From Lactiplantibacillus modestisalitolerans (GTDB taxonomy: Bacteria; Bacillota; Bacilli; Lactobacillales; Lactobacillaceae), in assembly GCF_005405425.1 (NCBI RefSeq), contig NZ_BJEA01000017.1, positions 1-64,000 on the forward strand: a stretch of DNA of 64,000 nt, in the 5' to 3' direction. Within the stretch, counting starts at the first letter, position 1, and each line of letters starts with the position of its first letter. Below, piece after piece: positions 17,108 through 27,400 of this stretch. The translations under genes and the position numbers were made by a program. The notes beneath the pieces were generated by a model. It had not been told where the DNA came from, searched no databases, and saw nothing but the letters and a program-made list of their open reading frames with translations.

Positions 17108-17948
17108 GCACATCTAAACTGGTATAACTCACTGGAAAGGAGCTTTGCTGGCGCGCTTGTTCACGGCGTTTAGTAATCCCATTCTCAGCCAGCGCTTCGG
17201 GACTTTCGGCAAGAATAAAATTGTAAACCCGAAAGGCGTCCGGCGCGCCCCACGGAACGGCGCTTGTTTGAGAATCTCCTAAAAATTGTGGCCAGTCTTG
17301 ATAGACACAGGTCAAGAAATTCATCGCGAGTGGTTCTAGTAACCGGTGCAATTTTTCGTACTGGGTACGGGCAATGAGGTTACCGACTTGCAGGTAGCGT
17401 TCCATCTCAATTTCGGTTGGATTGGCGCTTAGGGGCATGCCTTCTGGCTCAAACCAGGCCTGTTGTTCGGGGTAAAGTGTCAGCAGTTCAATTAAATGAC
17501 GCTTAGTCGGTGTCATTTCGTTGGTGGGCTGGAGTCGGGCTAGGTTAATGGCGAGGTTATCACTACCTAGTTCGGCATCAAACGTATCGTTGATCGTAAA
17601 CGTATATAGTGGTCCGGATTTTTGGTAGCGACCGGTTAACTCTAAGTCCAGAACGGTTTGGCGGTCGTTATCAATGAAGTGGGCCGTCCCGGAAAATGAC
17701 CGCGTTTTTTCATTTAGGCGTGCGAGCTCAACGCCTAATTCAAGGTCGGGGGTCAGTACAAATAATTCCTCAATCCCGACGTCCAGAACGCGACTAATTT
17801 TATTAAGGTGTTGAAAACTAATACTCGTAGCTTGTCCGTTGACTAATTCGGTGAGGATTTCGGGTTGAATCCCCGTTAATTCTGCTAACCGTTCACTTGA
17901 CATTGTCCGACTTTCTAAGATGGACTGCAGGTGTGCTTGAATCATCAT
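17085..17948 (-). CDS. XRE-family transcriptional regulator
   Basis: A 287-residue protein with an N-terminal helix-turn-helix of about 65 residues (MSSERLAELTGIQPEILTELVNG, then a dimerisation-like helix DVGIEELF). A ~220-residue C-terminal domain that I do not recognise follows; it includes GTAHFIDNDRQTVLDLELTGRY. The ATG at 17948 (or 17945) follows GGAG at 6 nt. A 6-bp inverted repeat GAGCAA/TTGCTC in its leader (17970-17989) is a possible autoregulatory operator. The target genes are unknown. It is transcribed opposite to its neighbours in the segment between rpoD and trmK. Confidence 0.8.
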   Translation of the reverse strand: MMIQAHLQSILESRTMSSERLAELTGIQPEILTELVNGQATSISFQHLNKISRVLDVGIEELFVLTPDLELGVELARLNEKTRSFSGTAHFIDNDRQTVLDLELTGRYQKSGPLYTFTINDTFDAELGSDNLAINLARLQPTNEMTPTKRHLIELLTLYPEQQAWFEPEGMPLSANPTEIEMERYLQVGNLIARTQYEKLHRLLEPLAMNFLTCVYQDWPQFLGDSQTSAVPWGAPDAFRVYNFILAESPEALAENGITKRREQARQQSSFPVSYTSLDVLSYFSND

Positions 17949-17975
17949 TATCAACTCCAATTGTTTTGTGAGCAA

Positions 17976-18332
17976 ACTGTAACTTGCTCTTATTAAATAG
18001 TTTCGTAGTCAGAATAGGTTTCATTTTTTTATTTCAAAAAAAGTCATTTTTTTACGGCTGGTTGTGACCAATGCTAATCAGGCTGGATTCTCCAGGAAAA
18101 CATGAATGACCGGTGTGCGGCTATTGATTATGGAACGACCTTACAACTAAACGTGAAATTATCAGCTTGTTGGTATTACCAAGGACTAGTGCGGACTAGC
18201 TCATCTAATTAGTTGTATTTCCCAAACGTTGCCGGGGGCGGTTTGAAGTTTTTCGCGTAGCGGCTGCGTATTCACGGGGAAGCATGGTAAAATGGAGTTA
18301 TTAAAACTGATGGTAAAAAAGGGGTTATGTGT
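17976..18332. other. intergenic region between the XRE regulator and trmK
   Basis: About 350 bp without a gene, dividing divergent transcription units. Next to the regulator it has A/T tracts and a possible minus-strand promoter. A perfect 13-bp palindrome TTGGTATTACCAA lies at 18170-18182. On the trmK side an extended -10 (TGG TAAAAT, 18285-18293) is the likely trmK promoter. Confidence 0.5.
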
Positions 18333-19040
18333 GTGGATGCAAAACAATTATCCCGTCGATTGGCGACGGTTGGCTCGTTCGTACGATCGGGGGCGCGGGT
18401 GGCGGACATTGGTTCGGACCACGCCTACTTACCAGCGCACCTAGCCCTGACGAATCAAATTAGCTGGGGAATTGCTGGTGAGGTCGCGCGCGGGCCGTTT
18501 GAAAACGCTCAGCGCGAGATTACGCGCCTGGGCCTGTCAGCACAATTAGAAGCCCGTTTGGCAGACGGACTTGCGGCCATTCAACCAGCGGACCGAATCG
18601 ATACGGTGACCATTGCTGGAATGGGTGGACCACTGATTCGACACATTTTAGCTGCTGATCCGCGCCGCCTAACGGGGGTTCAACGGTTAGTACTGGAACC
18701 CAATGTCGGTGAAGCAACTGTCCGTGAGTGGCTGGCTGCGAACCGTTTTGCGATCACGGCGGAGCGAATCCTCACGGAGGATGGGCATACGTACGAAGTG
18801 ATTTGTGCTGACCGGGTGAGCACGCCGGTTAGTTATTCGGCCGAAGAACAATTATTTGGGCCGTACTTGTTGCGGGAACGCTCGGCTAGTTTTCTGGCTA
18901 AGTGGACGCGGGAATTACAACGCGAACAGCGGGCCGTTACCCAAATGCAACGGGCTAAAGTTAGTCCAACCGCGCACTTAAAAGCGGCAATGGCAAAAAT
19001 AAAATTAATTGAAGGAGTCTTAGCGGATGCTGGCAAATGA
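18333..19040 (+). CDS. trmK: tRNA (adenine(22)-N1)-methyltransferase TrmK
   Basis: A 235-residue class I SAM-dependent methyltransferase that makes m1A22 in tRNA. Seen: the SAM-binding VADIGSDHAYLP block near the N-terminus, IAGMGG, and the C-terminal coiled-coil-like tail of the family. GTG 18333 has GGGG eight nt upstream; the ATG two codons earlier (18327) is too close to that site but cannot be excluded. Its end overlaps the next gene by 14 bp, the usual trmK-nif3 pairing. In related genomes it often follows rpoD directly; here about 4.9 kb intervene. Confidence 0.93.
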   Translation: MDAKQLSRRLATVGSFVRSGARVADIGSDHAYLPAHLALTNQISWGIAGEVARGPFENAQREITRLGLSAQLEARLADGLAAIQPADRIDTVTIAGMGGPLIRHILAADPRRLTGVQRLVLEPNVGEATVREWLAANRFAITAERILTEDGHTYEVICADRVSTPVSYSAEEQLFGPYLLRERSASFLAKWTRELQREQRAVTQMQRAKVSPTAHLKAAMAKIKLIEGVLADAGK

Positions 19041-20052
19041 GTTAATTGAACGATTTGAACAGTGGGCGCCCCTGAAACTGAAGTGGGCTAACGACCCCAC
19101 CGGGTTACAAATTGGGGACCCCAAGCAGGCGATTCATAAGGTGCTGGTCACCTTAGACGTCCGGCCGGAAGTGGTGCAAGAGGCGCTTGAAATTGGGGCG
19201 GATATGATTTTTGCTCACCACCCGGTTATGTTTCGGCCCGCTAATAATTTGGATTATCGGGACCCCCAAAAGGCAATGTATGCCGATATTGCGGCGCACC
19301 ACATTCTGGTGTACGCGGCTCATACGAATTTAGATTGCGCCGAGGGTGGGATGAACGATTGGTTAGCCAGTGCGCTTGGGCTGACGGACGTTCACGGCTT
19401 AGTTCCGGGTTACCGGGCGAAGGCGGTTAAATTGACCGTGACCGTGCCGACGGATCAAGTGGAAGCGGTTCAGGAATATTTAACCACGGTTTGGCACGGC
19501 CAGCTTAACCGCTACGCATTTAATTCCGGCGAGCAGTTTTCAGTGAACCTATTAGCTGATCAGGTCGACGCGGCCGTTGCTGGCGTGAACCAGTTCGTTG
19601 TGCCGACTAGTTGGGACTACCAAGTTGAACCGTTGTTGACGGGTGGTCACCAGTATACGATGGGACGGGTAGGTAACTTGACGACGCCGATGACGGCTAG
19701 TGATTTTGCCCAACATTGTAAGACGGTCTTTGGGGTCGACGGTTTACGGTTAGTAACCGCCGCTCCCGACCAAGTGATCAAGCGGGTTGCGGTTCTTGGT
19801 GGTGACGGGGGTAAATTTTACCCACAAGCGCTAGCCGCCGGGGCCCAGGCATACGTCACGGGCGACGTTTATTACCATACGGCTCACGATATGCTAGCTT
19901 CTGGTCTGACCGTCGTTGATCCCGGACACCACATTGAAAGTATTTGTAAGGCGCACCTGACAGCGCGTTTTCAAGAGTGGCAACGCGCTAACGATTGGGA
20001 CGTGACGTTTACGGCGTCTAAACTAAATACGGATCCATTTACTTTTATTTAA
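19027..20052 (+). CDS. Nif3-like dinuclear metal centre protein (DUF34)
   Basis: A 341-residue Nif3/DUF34 protein, a hexameric ring-forming family with a two-metal site. It is widely conserved, and its biochemical role is unsettled. Metal ligands are visible in FAHHPVMF, the AAHTNLD block and the C-terminal DPGHHIES. A PII-like inserted domain occupies roughly residues 126-230 (KLTVTVPTDQVEAV...). It overlaps trmK by 14 bp behind GAAGGAG, so translation is coupled. Confidence 0.92.
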   Translation: MLANELIERFEQWAPLKLKWANDPTGLQIGDPKQAIHKVLVTLDVRPEVVQEALEIGADMIFAHHPVMFRPANNLDYRDPQKAMYADIAAHHILVYAAHTNLDCAEGGMNDWLASALGLTDVHGLVPGYRAKAVKLTVTVPTDQVEAVQEYLTTVWHGQLNRYAFNSGEQFSVNLLADQVDAAVAGVNQFVVPTSWDYQVEPLLTGGHQYTMGRVGNLTTPMTASDFAQHCKTVFGVDGLRLVTAAPDQVIKRVAVLGGDGGKFYPQALAAGAQAYVTGDVYYHTAHDMLASGLTVVDPGHHIESICKAHLTARFQEWQRANDWDVTFTASKLNTDPFTFI

Positions 20053-20095
20053 ACAATAATTACTTTTATTTAAAAACTGAAAGGAAGTTTAAGTC

Positions 20096-21334
20096 ATGGC
20101 AAAGTATCCTAATTTAATCTCTGATTTTCTAAGTTTTGTAAAGGTCAACACGCGTTCGGATGAAGCTTCAACCACGGTGCCGTCATCACCACGCGAAACG
20201 GCCTTTTTAACACAGTTAATGGATAAACTTAAGACCCTGGGGTTAAGCGACGTTCATCAAGACCAACAGAGTGCCTACGTCTTTGCAACCATACCCGCAA
20301 ACGGGGACAAGGCGGTTAAAAAGCTTGGTTTTATCTCCCATATTGATACGGCGGACTTTAACTCGGAGCAGGTTAATCCCCAGATCGTTGAGAATTATGA
20401 TGGGCAGTCGGTCATTAAATTAGGGAACAGTGATTACGAACTGAACCCGACCATGTTCCCACAGCTCAAAAATTATCAAGGCCACACCCTGATTACGACG
20501 GATGGAACCACTTTACTAGGATCAGATGATAAGTCTGGTGTTGCTGAAATCATTAGTGTGGCAGAATACTTGCTGGCACACCCAGAAATCAAGCACGGCG
20601 AATTGCGCTTTGGGTTTGGCCCGGATGAAGAAATTGGGACGGGGGCTGACCACTTTAACGTGGCTGATTTTGATGCGGATTATGCTTATACGGTCGATGG
20701 CGGTCCGCTTGGCCAACTTGAATATGAAACCTTCAATGCGGCTCAGGCGGAAGTGACCATTGCCGGGGTAAACGTTCATCCCGGATCAGCGAAGGACGTG
20801 ATGGTCAACGCCCTGCAATTAGCCGTTGATTTTCAGGCCGGCCTACCCGCAACGGACGTTCCAGAAAAAACGGCTGGTCGCCAAGGCTTTTTCCACCTGC
20901 TCAGCTTAAACGGAACCGTGGACGGCGCTAAGATGACCTATATTATCCGCGACCACGACCGCGCTAAGTTTGAAGCCCGTAAACGGCTCTTGATTGCCCA
21001 AGCGGATCGCTTAAACCTTGCTAGCGGTGCGGACCGGATTAAAGTTGATATGAAAGACCAGTACTACAATATGCGTGAAGTAATTGAAAAGGACATGCGG
21101 GTAGTTGAACTGGCCAAGCAAGCGATGTTGAAATTGGACATTAAACCGTTGATTTTCCCAGTTCGGGGCGGTACGGATGGCTCTAAGATTTCATTCATGG
21201 GCTTACCAACGCCAAACCTGTTTGCGGGTGGCGAGAATATGCATGGTCGCTTTGAGTTTGTTTCCGAACAAGTTATGGCACAAGCGGCGGACGTCGTGTT
21301 GCAAATTATTCAGGATAATTACAACCAAAACTAA
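20096..21334 (+). CDS. pepT: peptidase T (tripeptide aminopeptidase)
   Basis: A 412-residue M20B zinc aminopeptidase that releases N-terminal residues from tripeptides in the cytoplasm, part of peptide nutrition in lactic acid bacteria. Metal and catalytic motifs: [30 protein letters not shown], and the late GGTDGSKIS and [11 protein letters not shown]. The length is normal. The ATG follows AAAGGAAG. It ends only a few bp before the CtsR operator of clpB, so the genes are adjacent but separately controlled. Confidence 0.96.
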   Translation: MAKYPNLISDFLSFVKVNTRSDEASTTVPSSPRETAFLTQLMDKLKTLGLSDVHQDQQSAYVFATIPANGDKAVKKLGFISHIDTADFNSEQVNPQIVENYDGQSVIKLGNSDYELNPTMFPQLKNYQGHTLITTDGTTLLGSDDKSGVAEIISVAEYLLAHPEIKHGELRFGFGPDEEIGTGADHFNVADFDADYAYTVDGGPLGQLEYETFNAAQAEVTIAGVNVHPGSAKDVMVNALQLAVDFQAGLPATDVPEKTAGRQGFFHLLSLNGTVDGAKMTYIIRDHDRAKFEARKRLLIAQADRLNLASGADRIKVDMKDQYYNMREVIEKDMRVVELAKQAMLKLDIKPLIFPVRGGTDGSKISFMGLPTPNLFAGGENMHGRFEFVSEQVMAQAADVVLQIIQDNYNQN

Positions 21335-21337
21335 CTT

Positions 21338-21368
21338 CTTGACCTTCTTTGACCATTGGGGTTATAAT
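21338..21368 (+). promoter_or_regulatory. clpB promoter with CtsR operator
   Basis: The direct heptads CTTGACC (21338-21344) and TTTGACC (21348-21354), three bases apart, are the reverse complement of the CtsR box (GGTCAAA-NNN-GGTCAAA). The -35 is TTGACC (21339-21344), followed by an 18-nt spacer and a perfect TATAAT (21363-21368), so the operator covers the -35. A further half-site AGGTCAAA lies at 21383-21390. Heat-inducible derepression by CtsR is expected. Confidence 0.85.
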
Positions 21369-21398
21369 GCAATCGTCAACAAAGGTCAAACTTCAATT

Positions 21399-21421
21399 GG
21401 CAGCTGTGATGGCTGCCTTTT
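21399..21421 (+). terminator. terminator-like hairpin in the clpB leader
   Basis: GGCAGC (21399-21404), a loop, GCTGCC (21412-21417) and five T lie between the clpB promoter and its start codon, 33 bp before the ATG. It may attenuate basal transcription or stabilise the mRNA; this is inference from structure. Confidence 0.5.
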
Positions 21422-21453
21422 TGTTAACCGAACTTGAGGAGGTTATGATTTTT

Positions 21454-24045
21454 ATGAATCCAGAACAATTTACAGAAAGCCTACAACAAGCGCTAGCAGA
21501 AGCGCAACGGATTGCGCAAACTCGCCGCCACCAAGAAGTAGGGGTTGCGCACTTATTTAAGTTTTTAACGCAACCCGGTGAACTCGTTCGCCAAATCTTT
21601 AGTGAAGCGGGGGCTGATTTAGACCAGCTCGAGGCGGAACTTGACCGCGAGCTTGATGATATTAGCATCGTTAGTGGGTCAAACGTCCAGTACGGGCAGA
21701 ACTTCAGTAGTAGTTTAGCGCAACTCATGCAAACGGCCGATACCAAGCGTCAAGAATTGGGTGATGATTTTCTAGCCACGGATACGGTGGCCTTAGCGTT
21801 AATGGACCAAACGGGTGACCAATTAACTAAGTACTTAACGGGCGCGGGAGTTACCGCGGGTCAAGTTAAAAACGCGGTTAAGCGCATTCGGGGCGGTCAG
21901 CGTGTAACGTCACGTAATCAAGAAGATCAGTATCAGGCACTTGAAAAGTACGGTATCGATCTCGTTAAGCAGGCCCGCCAAGGTCATCAAGACCCGGTAA
22001 TTGGCCGTGATGAAGAAATCTTAGATGTTATTCGCATTTTATCCCGCAAGACTAAGAACAACCCCGTTTTAATCGGGGAACCCGGCGTTGGTAAAACGGC
22101 GATCGTGGAAGGACTCGCGCAACGAATCGTCCGTGGTGACGTCCCGGAAAATTTAAAGGATAAAACACTCTTTTCGCTGGACATGGGGGCCCTGATTGCG
22201 GGGGCTAAGTACCGCGGTGAATTTGAAGAACGATTAAAGGCGGTTTTAAAAGAAATTAAAAAGAGCGCCGGTCAAATTATCATGTTCATTGATGAAATTC
22301 ATAACATTGTCGGTGCGGGCAAGACTGAGGGTAGTATGGATGCTGGTAACTTGCTTAAGCCAATGCTCGCCCGCGGCGAGTTACATTTAATTGGTGCGAC
22401 GACTTTAGATGAATATCGTCAGTACCTGGAAAAGGATAAGGCGCTCGAACGGCGTTTCCAAAAAATCTTGGTGGCCGAACCGACCGTTGACGATACGATT
22501 ACGATTCTACGGGGACTTAAGGAACGTTTTGAAATCCATCACGGTGTCCGGATTCACGATAATGCGTTAGTGGCGGCGGCCAAATTATCCAATCGGTACA
22601 TTACGGACCACTTTTTACCGGACAAGGCGTTGGACCTTGTTGACGAAGCGTCGGCCGAAATTCGCGTTGAAATGAATTCGAACCCAACCGAGTTAGATCA
22701 AGTTAACCGGAAACTGATGCGACTACAAGTCGAAGAGGCCGCGCTAAAAAATGAAAGTGATGATGCTTCCAAACAGCGGCTCGCGGGGTTGCAAAAGGAA
22801 CTGGCCAGCGCGAAAGAACGTCAGCGGGCACTATCCGAGCGTTGGGATAGCGAAAAGAAGAGCTTACAGGCGCTGAGTGATAAGAAATCCGCCTTGGATA
22901 AAGCGAAGCATGATTTGGAAACTGCGGAAAGTCAGTATAATTTGGAAGCTGCGGCTAAATTACAGCACGGCACCATTCCGCAATTAGAAGCAGAATTGAA
23001 GCAAATGGAAGCCAATGATCACCATGAAGATTGGCTAGTTGAGGAATCCGTAACGGCGGATCAGATTGCAAACGTTGTTTCACGGATGACCGGAATCCCG
23101 GTCAACAAACTGGTTGCTGGTGAGCGGGAAAAACTCCTGCACTTGGCGGATCATTTACACGAACGGGTCGTCGGTCAGGACCAAGCCGTGACGGCGGTTG
23201 CGGATGCGGTTCTACGGTCACGAGCGGGACTCCAGGATCCTAACCGGCCGCTGGGATCGTTCATGTTCTTAGGCCCAACCGGGGTCGGGAAAACGGAACT
23301 GGCGAAGGCGTTAGCGGAGAATTTATTTGATGCTGATGATCACATGGTTCGGATTGATATGAGTGAATATATGGAAAAAGAGTCGGTTTCCCGCTTAGTT
23401 GGGGCGGCTCCCGGCTACGTTGGTTATGAAGAGGGTGGCCAGTTAACCGAAGCGGTTCGCCGAAACCCATATTCAATTGTCCTGTTTGACGAAATTGAAA
23501 AGGCTCATCCGGACGTCTTTAACATTTTGTTACAAGTCTTGGATGATGGCCGTTTAACGGATGGTCAGGGCCGAACGGCTGACTTTAAAAATACGATTTT
23601 AATCATGACTTCTAACCTAGGCTCACAACAATTACTGGCCGGGGTGGATGAACAGGGGCAATTGGCTAGCACCACCCATGATCAAGTGATGCAATTGGTT
23701 CAAAGTCGCTTTAAGCCGGAGTTTTTGAACCGAATTGATGATATTATTATGTTTACACCGCTACAGCTCGGCGCCATTGAGCAAATTGTGGTTAAGCTAA
23801 TCGATCGCTTGTCGGCACGGCTGCAAGACCGGCAAATTAAGTTGGTCATTTCAACGCCAGCCAAACAGTGGATTGCGCGGCAAGGTTACGAGCCAGCATA
23901 CGGGGCGCGGCCGTTACGACGCTTCATTACGAATCACGTGGAGACGCCCCTTGCCAAGGAAATCATTGCTGGTCGGGTGGCACCCAAGACAACGGTTGCC
24001 ATTAATCTGTTGGATGATCACTTGGTTTTTGAAAATCAGAACTAA
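21454..24045 (+). CDS. clpB: ATP-dependent disaggregase ClpB
   Basis: An 863-residue Hsp100 chaperone that extracts polypeptides from aggregates with DnaK. Domains: Clp N-domain, AAA+ module 1 (Walker A GEPGVGKT about 207-214), the long middle coiled coil (about 400-520), and AAA+ module 2 (Walker A GPTGVGKT about 606-613) with a C-terminal domain. It lacks the ClpC-type zinc finger. The frame is open from 21349, but MNPEQFTES at 21454 is the family start. GAGGAGG is 11 nt before it; ATG 21445 is too close to that site. CtsR controls it, and a terminator follows at 24057. Confidence 0.97.
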   Translation: MNPEQFTESLQQALAEAQRIAQTRRHQEVGVAHLFKFLTQPGELVRQIFSEAGADLDQLEAELDRELDDISIVSGSNVQYGQNFSSSLAQLMQTADTKRQELGDDFLATDTVALALMDQTGDQLTKYLTGAGVTAGQVKNAVKRIRGGQRVTSRNQEDQYQALEKYGIDLVKQARQGHQDPVIGRDEEILDVIRILSRKTKNNPVLIGEPGVGKTAIVEGLAQRIVRGDVPENLKDKTLFSLDMGALIAGAKYRGEFEERLKAVLKEIKKSAGQIIMFIDEIHNIVGAGKTEGSMDAGNLLKPMLARGELHLIGATTLDEYRQYLEKDKALERRFQKILVAEPTVDDTITILRGLKERFEIHHGVRIHDNALVAAAKLSNRYITDHFLPDKALDLVDEASAEIRVEMNSNPTELDQVNRKLMRLQVEEAALKNESDDASKQRLAGLQKELASAKERQRALSERWDSEKKSLQALSDKKSALDKAKHDLETAESQYNLEAAAKLQHGTIPQLEAELKQMEANDHHEDWLVEESVTADQIANVVSRMTGIPVNKLVAGEREKLLHLADHLHERVVGQDQAVTAVADAVLRSRAGLQDPNRPLGSFMFLGPTGVGKTELAKALAENLFDADDHMVRIDMSEYMEKESVSRLVGAAPGYVGYEEGGQLTEAVRRNPYSIVLFDEIEKAHPDVFNILLQVLDDGRLTDGQGRTADFKNTILIMTSNLGSQQLLAGVDEQGQLASTTHDQVMQLVQSRFKPEFLNRIDDIIMFTPLQLGAIEQIVVKLIDRLSARLQDRQIKLVISTPAKQWIARQGYEPAYGARPLRRFITNHVETPLAKEIIAGRVAPKTTVAINLLDDHLVFENQN

Positions 24046-24056
24046 ATTGCGCATAC

Positions 24057-24090
24057 AAAAAGACGTTGAGTACTCACTCAGCGTCTTTTT
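24057..24090. terminator. bidirectional terminator between clpB and the DUF2929 gene
   Basis: AAAAAGACGTTGAGT (24057-24071) pairs with ACTCAGCGTCTTTTT (24076-24090) with one wobble, and has A/T runs at both ends. Confidence 0.9.
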
Positions 24091-24102
24091 ACTGTAACGT
24101 GT

Positions 24103-24303
24103 TTACTTTTTTTCAGCACCTTTGACGGGTAGGGAATGGTTTGTAATTAGGGTGATTCCGTTAACGATGATCAACGCAAAGATTGCGGAGACCACGCCAA
24201 TTTCGCCAAAGTTATAGTTCAATTGTTCCAAGGCGCCACCGATGTACCCGATGACTTCGCCGAATAGAACTGCCCAAACGATGATTGTTAGTTGTTTCAT
24301 CAT
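24103..24303 (-). CDS. DUF2929 family small membrane protein
   Basis: A 66-residue protein with two predicted membrane helices (about 4-24 and 36-56) separated by a short loop with GGALEQLNYNFGEIG, and a lysine-rich end. This pattern resembles the YjzD/DUF2929 family found in Bacilli, whose function is unknown. Two ATGs in tandem follow GGGAGGTG; the first (24303) is used. It is convergent with clpB and divergent from dnaE. Confidence 0.8.
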   Translation of the reverse strand: MMKQLTIIVWAVLFGEVIGYIGGALEQLNYNFGEIGVVSAIFALIIVNGITLITNHSLPVKGAEKK

Positions 24304-24376
24304 CTGCCGACACCTCCCAATGAAAGTAATTTTAGCACAATTGGCGTAAAATGCAATTGCGTTATCACTGCCGTTT

Positions 24377-24397
24377 CGAACAACCGTTTGGTATAAT
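24377..24397 (+). promoter_or_regulatory. dnaE promoter with LexA-like SOS box
   Basis: CGAACAACCGTTTG (24377-24390) matches the Gram-positive LexA/DinR box CGAACRNRYGTTYG except at one centre position. It is immediately upstream of an extended -10, TGG TATAAT (24389-24397). The box in the spacer is a repressing position. dnaE is SOS-regulated in Bacillus subtilis, which makes the site credible. Confidence 0.65.
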
Positions 24398-24433
24398 GAA
24401 TTTAATCAAACTTTAGAGAAAGGAGCTTGCTGG

Positions 24434-27400
24434 ATGGAATACGTTCCGCTTCAAGTTTTAAGCACCTATAGCTTACTACAAAGTACAAGTACGATTGATG
24501 AGTTAGTTCAGACGGCGAAGCAACAGGGGTACCAGGCATTAGCGTTAACTGACGTGGATGTGATGTACGGGATCGTCGATTTTTACAATGCCTGTAAGCG
24601 AGCTGCCATCACGCCAATTCTGGGTTTAACCCTCAACGTTGGCGGAAAGCAACTGACAACGCAATCGTTTAGTTTAGTGGTTTTGGCGAAGGACCAGGCC
24701 GGCTATCAAGCGTTGATGCGCTTGTCGACATTCAAGCAGACTGCCACCGCGGCGGCGCCCTTAACGCTCGACCAAATTTTACCGGAACTAGGCCATTTAG
24801 TCGTGATGACGCCCGCCCGCGATGGTGAACTGAACGCGTTACTAATGCAACGAGCGACTGACCAGGCCGTTGACTGGTTGCGGGCGCTTCAAACCGCCGT
24901 GGATCCGGATAGTTTATACCTAGGAATTTCCGCGGACCAAGCGCCGGCGATGCGAACGACCTTAGTTGAATTTGCACGGCAACAAGCGGTGCCCGTTGTG
25001 GCACTTGATCCGGTCGACTATGTTCAAGCTACGGATTATTTTGCCGTTTCGGTGCTCCGTGCGATTGACCGGGGGCAGCAAATCGACCACCCGGAAACGT
25101 TGCAAGGGATTGCGGGGGCGCACTATTTACGGCCGCCGGAGACGGTTATTGCGGATTATCAGCGGTTAGGGTTATTAGAAGCAGTTCAGGCAACGACCGC
25201 GATTTGTAAACAGTGTCAGGTTGATTTGATTTTTCAGGCGCCGCAACTTCCTAAATTTCCAACACCACAGCAACAGCCGGCAAACACCTACTTACAGCAA
25301 CTGTGTGAAGCTGGCCTGACCGCGCGTTTAAAGCAGTTACCAGCGTCAGTCGACGTTAGCGCCTACCGTGAACGTTTATCCCGGGAACTTCGGGTCATTG
25401 ACGAGATGGGCTTTGATGACTACTTCTTAATTGTGTGGGACGTGATGAACTACGCCCACCGGGCTAATATTATGACGGGACCTGGACGGGGCTCGGCCGC
25501 TGGCTCACTGGTGGCCTACGTTCTTCGAATTACGGACGTTGACCCCCTGGCCTATAACTTACTCTTTGAACGCTTTTTAAACGCCAAACGCGCGAATATG
25601 CCCGATATCGACTTAGATATTCCGGACAATCGTCGTGAACAGGTTCTTAATTATGTTCATGATAAGTATGGTCATGATCGGGTGGCTCAAATTATCACGT
25701 TCGGGACGTTGGCGGCCAAGCAGGCGTTACGGGACGTTGGCCGGGTCTTTGGCCTTTCGACCTTTGAAATGCGCGATTGGAGCGGCGCGATTCCTAACCA
25801 ACTGCACATTACCTTGGCAGAAGCTTACCAAGCATCGCGACCCCTTCAAAACCTCGTTGCGGATTCTGAGAAAAACCGGTTACTATTTGAAACGGCCCAA
25901 CGACTTGAAGGACTGCCCCGGCATTATTCGACTCACGCGGCTGGGGTCGTTCTGAGTCAAAAGCCATTAATTCAAATCGTTCCCCTCCAAGCGGGGAGCG
26001 AAACGATGATGATGACCCAGTATACAAAGGATACGGTTGAAGCGGTGGGGTTGTTAAAAATGGACTTCTTGGGGTTACGAAACTTGTCGTTATTAGCAAG
26101 TGCCCTCCACTATGTTCAGCGTCAAAATGGGCAACCGTTGGCAATCACTAAAATTGACCTTAATGATCCCGCCACGTTAAAATTATTTCAAGCGGGGGAT
26201 ACGACTGGGGTTTTTCAGTTTGAATCGGCCGGAATTCGCAACGTTTTACGAAAACTCCATCCCGATAACTTTGAACTGGTTGCGGCGGTTAACGCGTTGT
26301 ACCGGCCCGGCCCGATGGAAAATATTGGGCACTTTATTGCGCGCAAGCAGGGCCAGGAGGCGGTCAGCTATCCCGCTCCGGCGTTAGCGCCGATCCTTGG
26401 GCCCACGTACGGCGTGTTGGTTTATCAAGAACAAGTCATGCAGGTTGCCGCGGTCATGGGTGGCTTTAGTTTGGGCGAAGCCGATTTGCTACGGCGCGCA
26501 ATGAGTAAGAAAAAGCGGACCGTTATTGATCAGATGCGGACACAGTTTATTCACGGGGCCGAAGCACAGGGGTTTGATGCGGCGGTTGCAACGCAGGTTT
26601 ATCAATATATCGAACAATTCGCAAATTATGGCTTTAATCGCTCACATGCGGTAGCTTATAGTAAGATGGCGTTTGAGTTGGCTTACTTGAAGGTGCATTA
26701 TCCGGGCGCGTTTTTTACGTCGTTAATGAATTCGGTCCTGGGTAACGGTACTAAGCTTAAACAATATCTGGCAGAAGCCAAACAGCACCACGTGGCCATT
26801 GTTGCGCCGGATATTAACCGAAGTGGTCAATATTTCGACTGGGATGGTCACCAGATTACCTTTGGACTTAGCTCTATCAAGGGGCTGCGTCGAGATTTTA
26901 TTCAGAGCGTTGTGGCCGAGCGGGACGCAAATGGTCCCTTTAAGAATTTGCAACAGCTGATGCAACGCTTGGATCCCAAGTGGCTTAAAGCAGAGCTGAT
27001 GACGGCCCTAGTTTATGCGGGGGCCCTGGATCACTTTGGGTTAAACCGGGCAGAGTTGTTAACAATTGTGCCTGAAATGATGTCTAGTGCGAAGTTGGCT
27101 GGTAACAGCGTGAGCCTATTTGAGTCATTGGCGCCGAAAACGAAACGGCAACCCGACCTTTCGTTAGACGAGCGGTTGACGAAGGAAGCTGAATATTTGG
27201 GGGCGTACGTGTCTGGTCACCCGGTTGAACAGTACCAGTGGCTAGCACGGCAGCAGCGAACACAGTTAGTGAGTTCACTTGGTCGAACTGACCGGGCCAC
27301 TTTACTAGTTTACGTGACCAAGGTGAAAACCATTCGCACGAAACGCGGCCAGCCGATGGCGTTTGCGACTGCTAGTGATTTGTCCGGCGAGGTTGATTTT

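Noticed and set aside
21349-21453. Upstream extension of clpB
   Set aside because: It covers the -10, the leader hairpin and the ribosome binding site; the conserved ClpB N-terminus begins at 21454.
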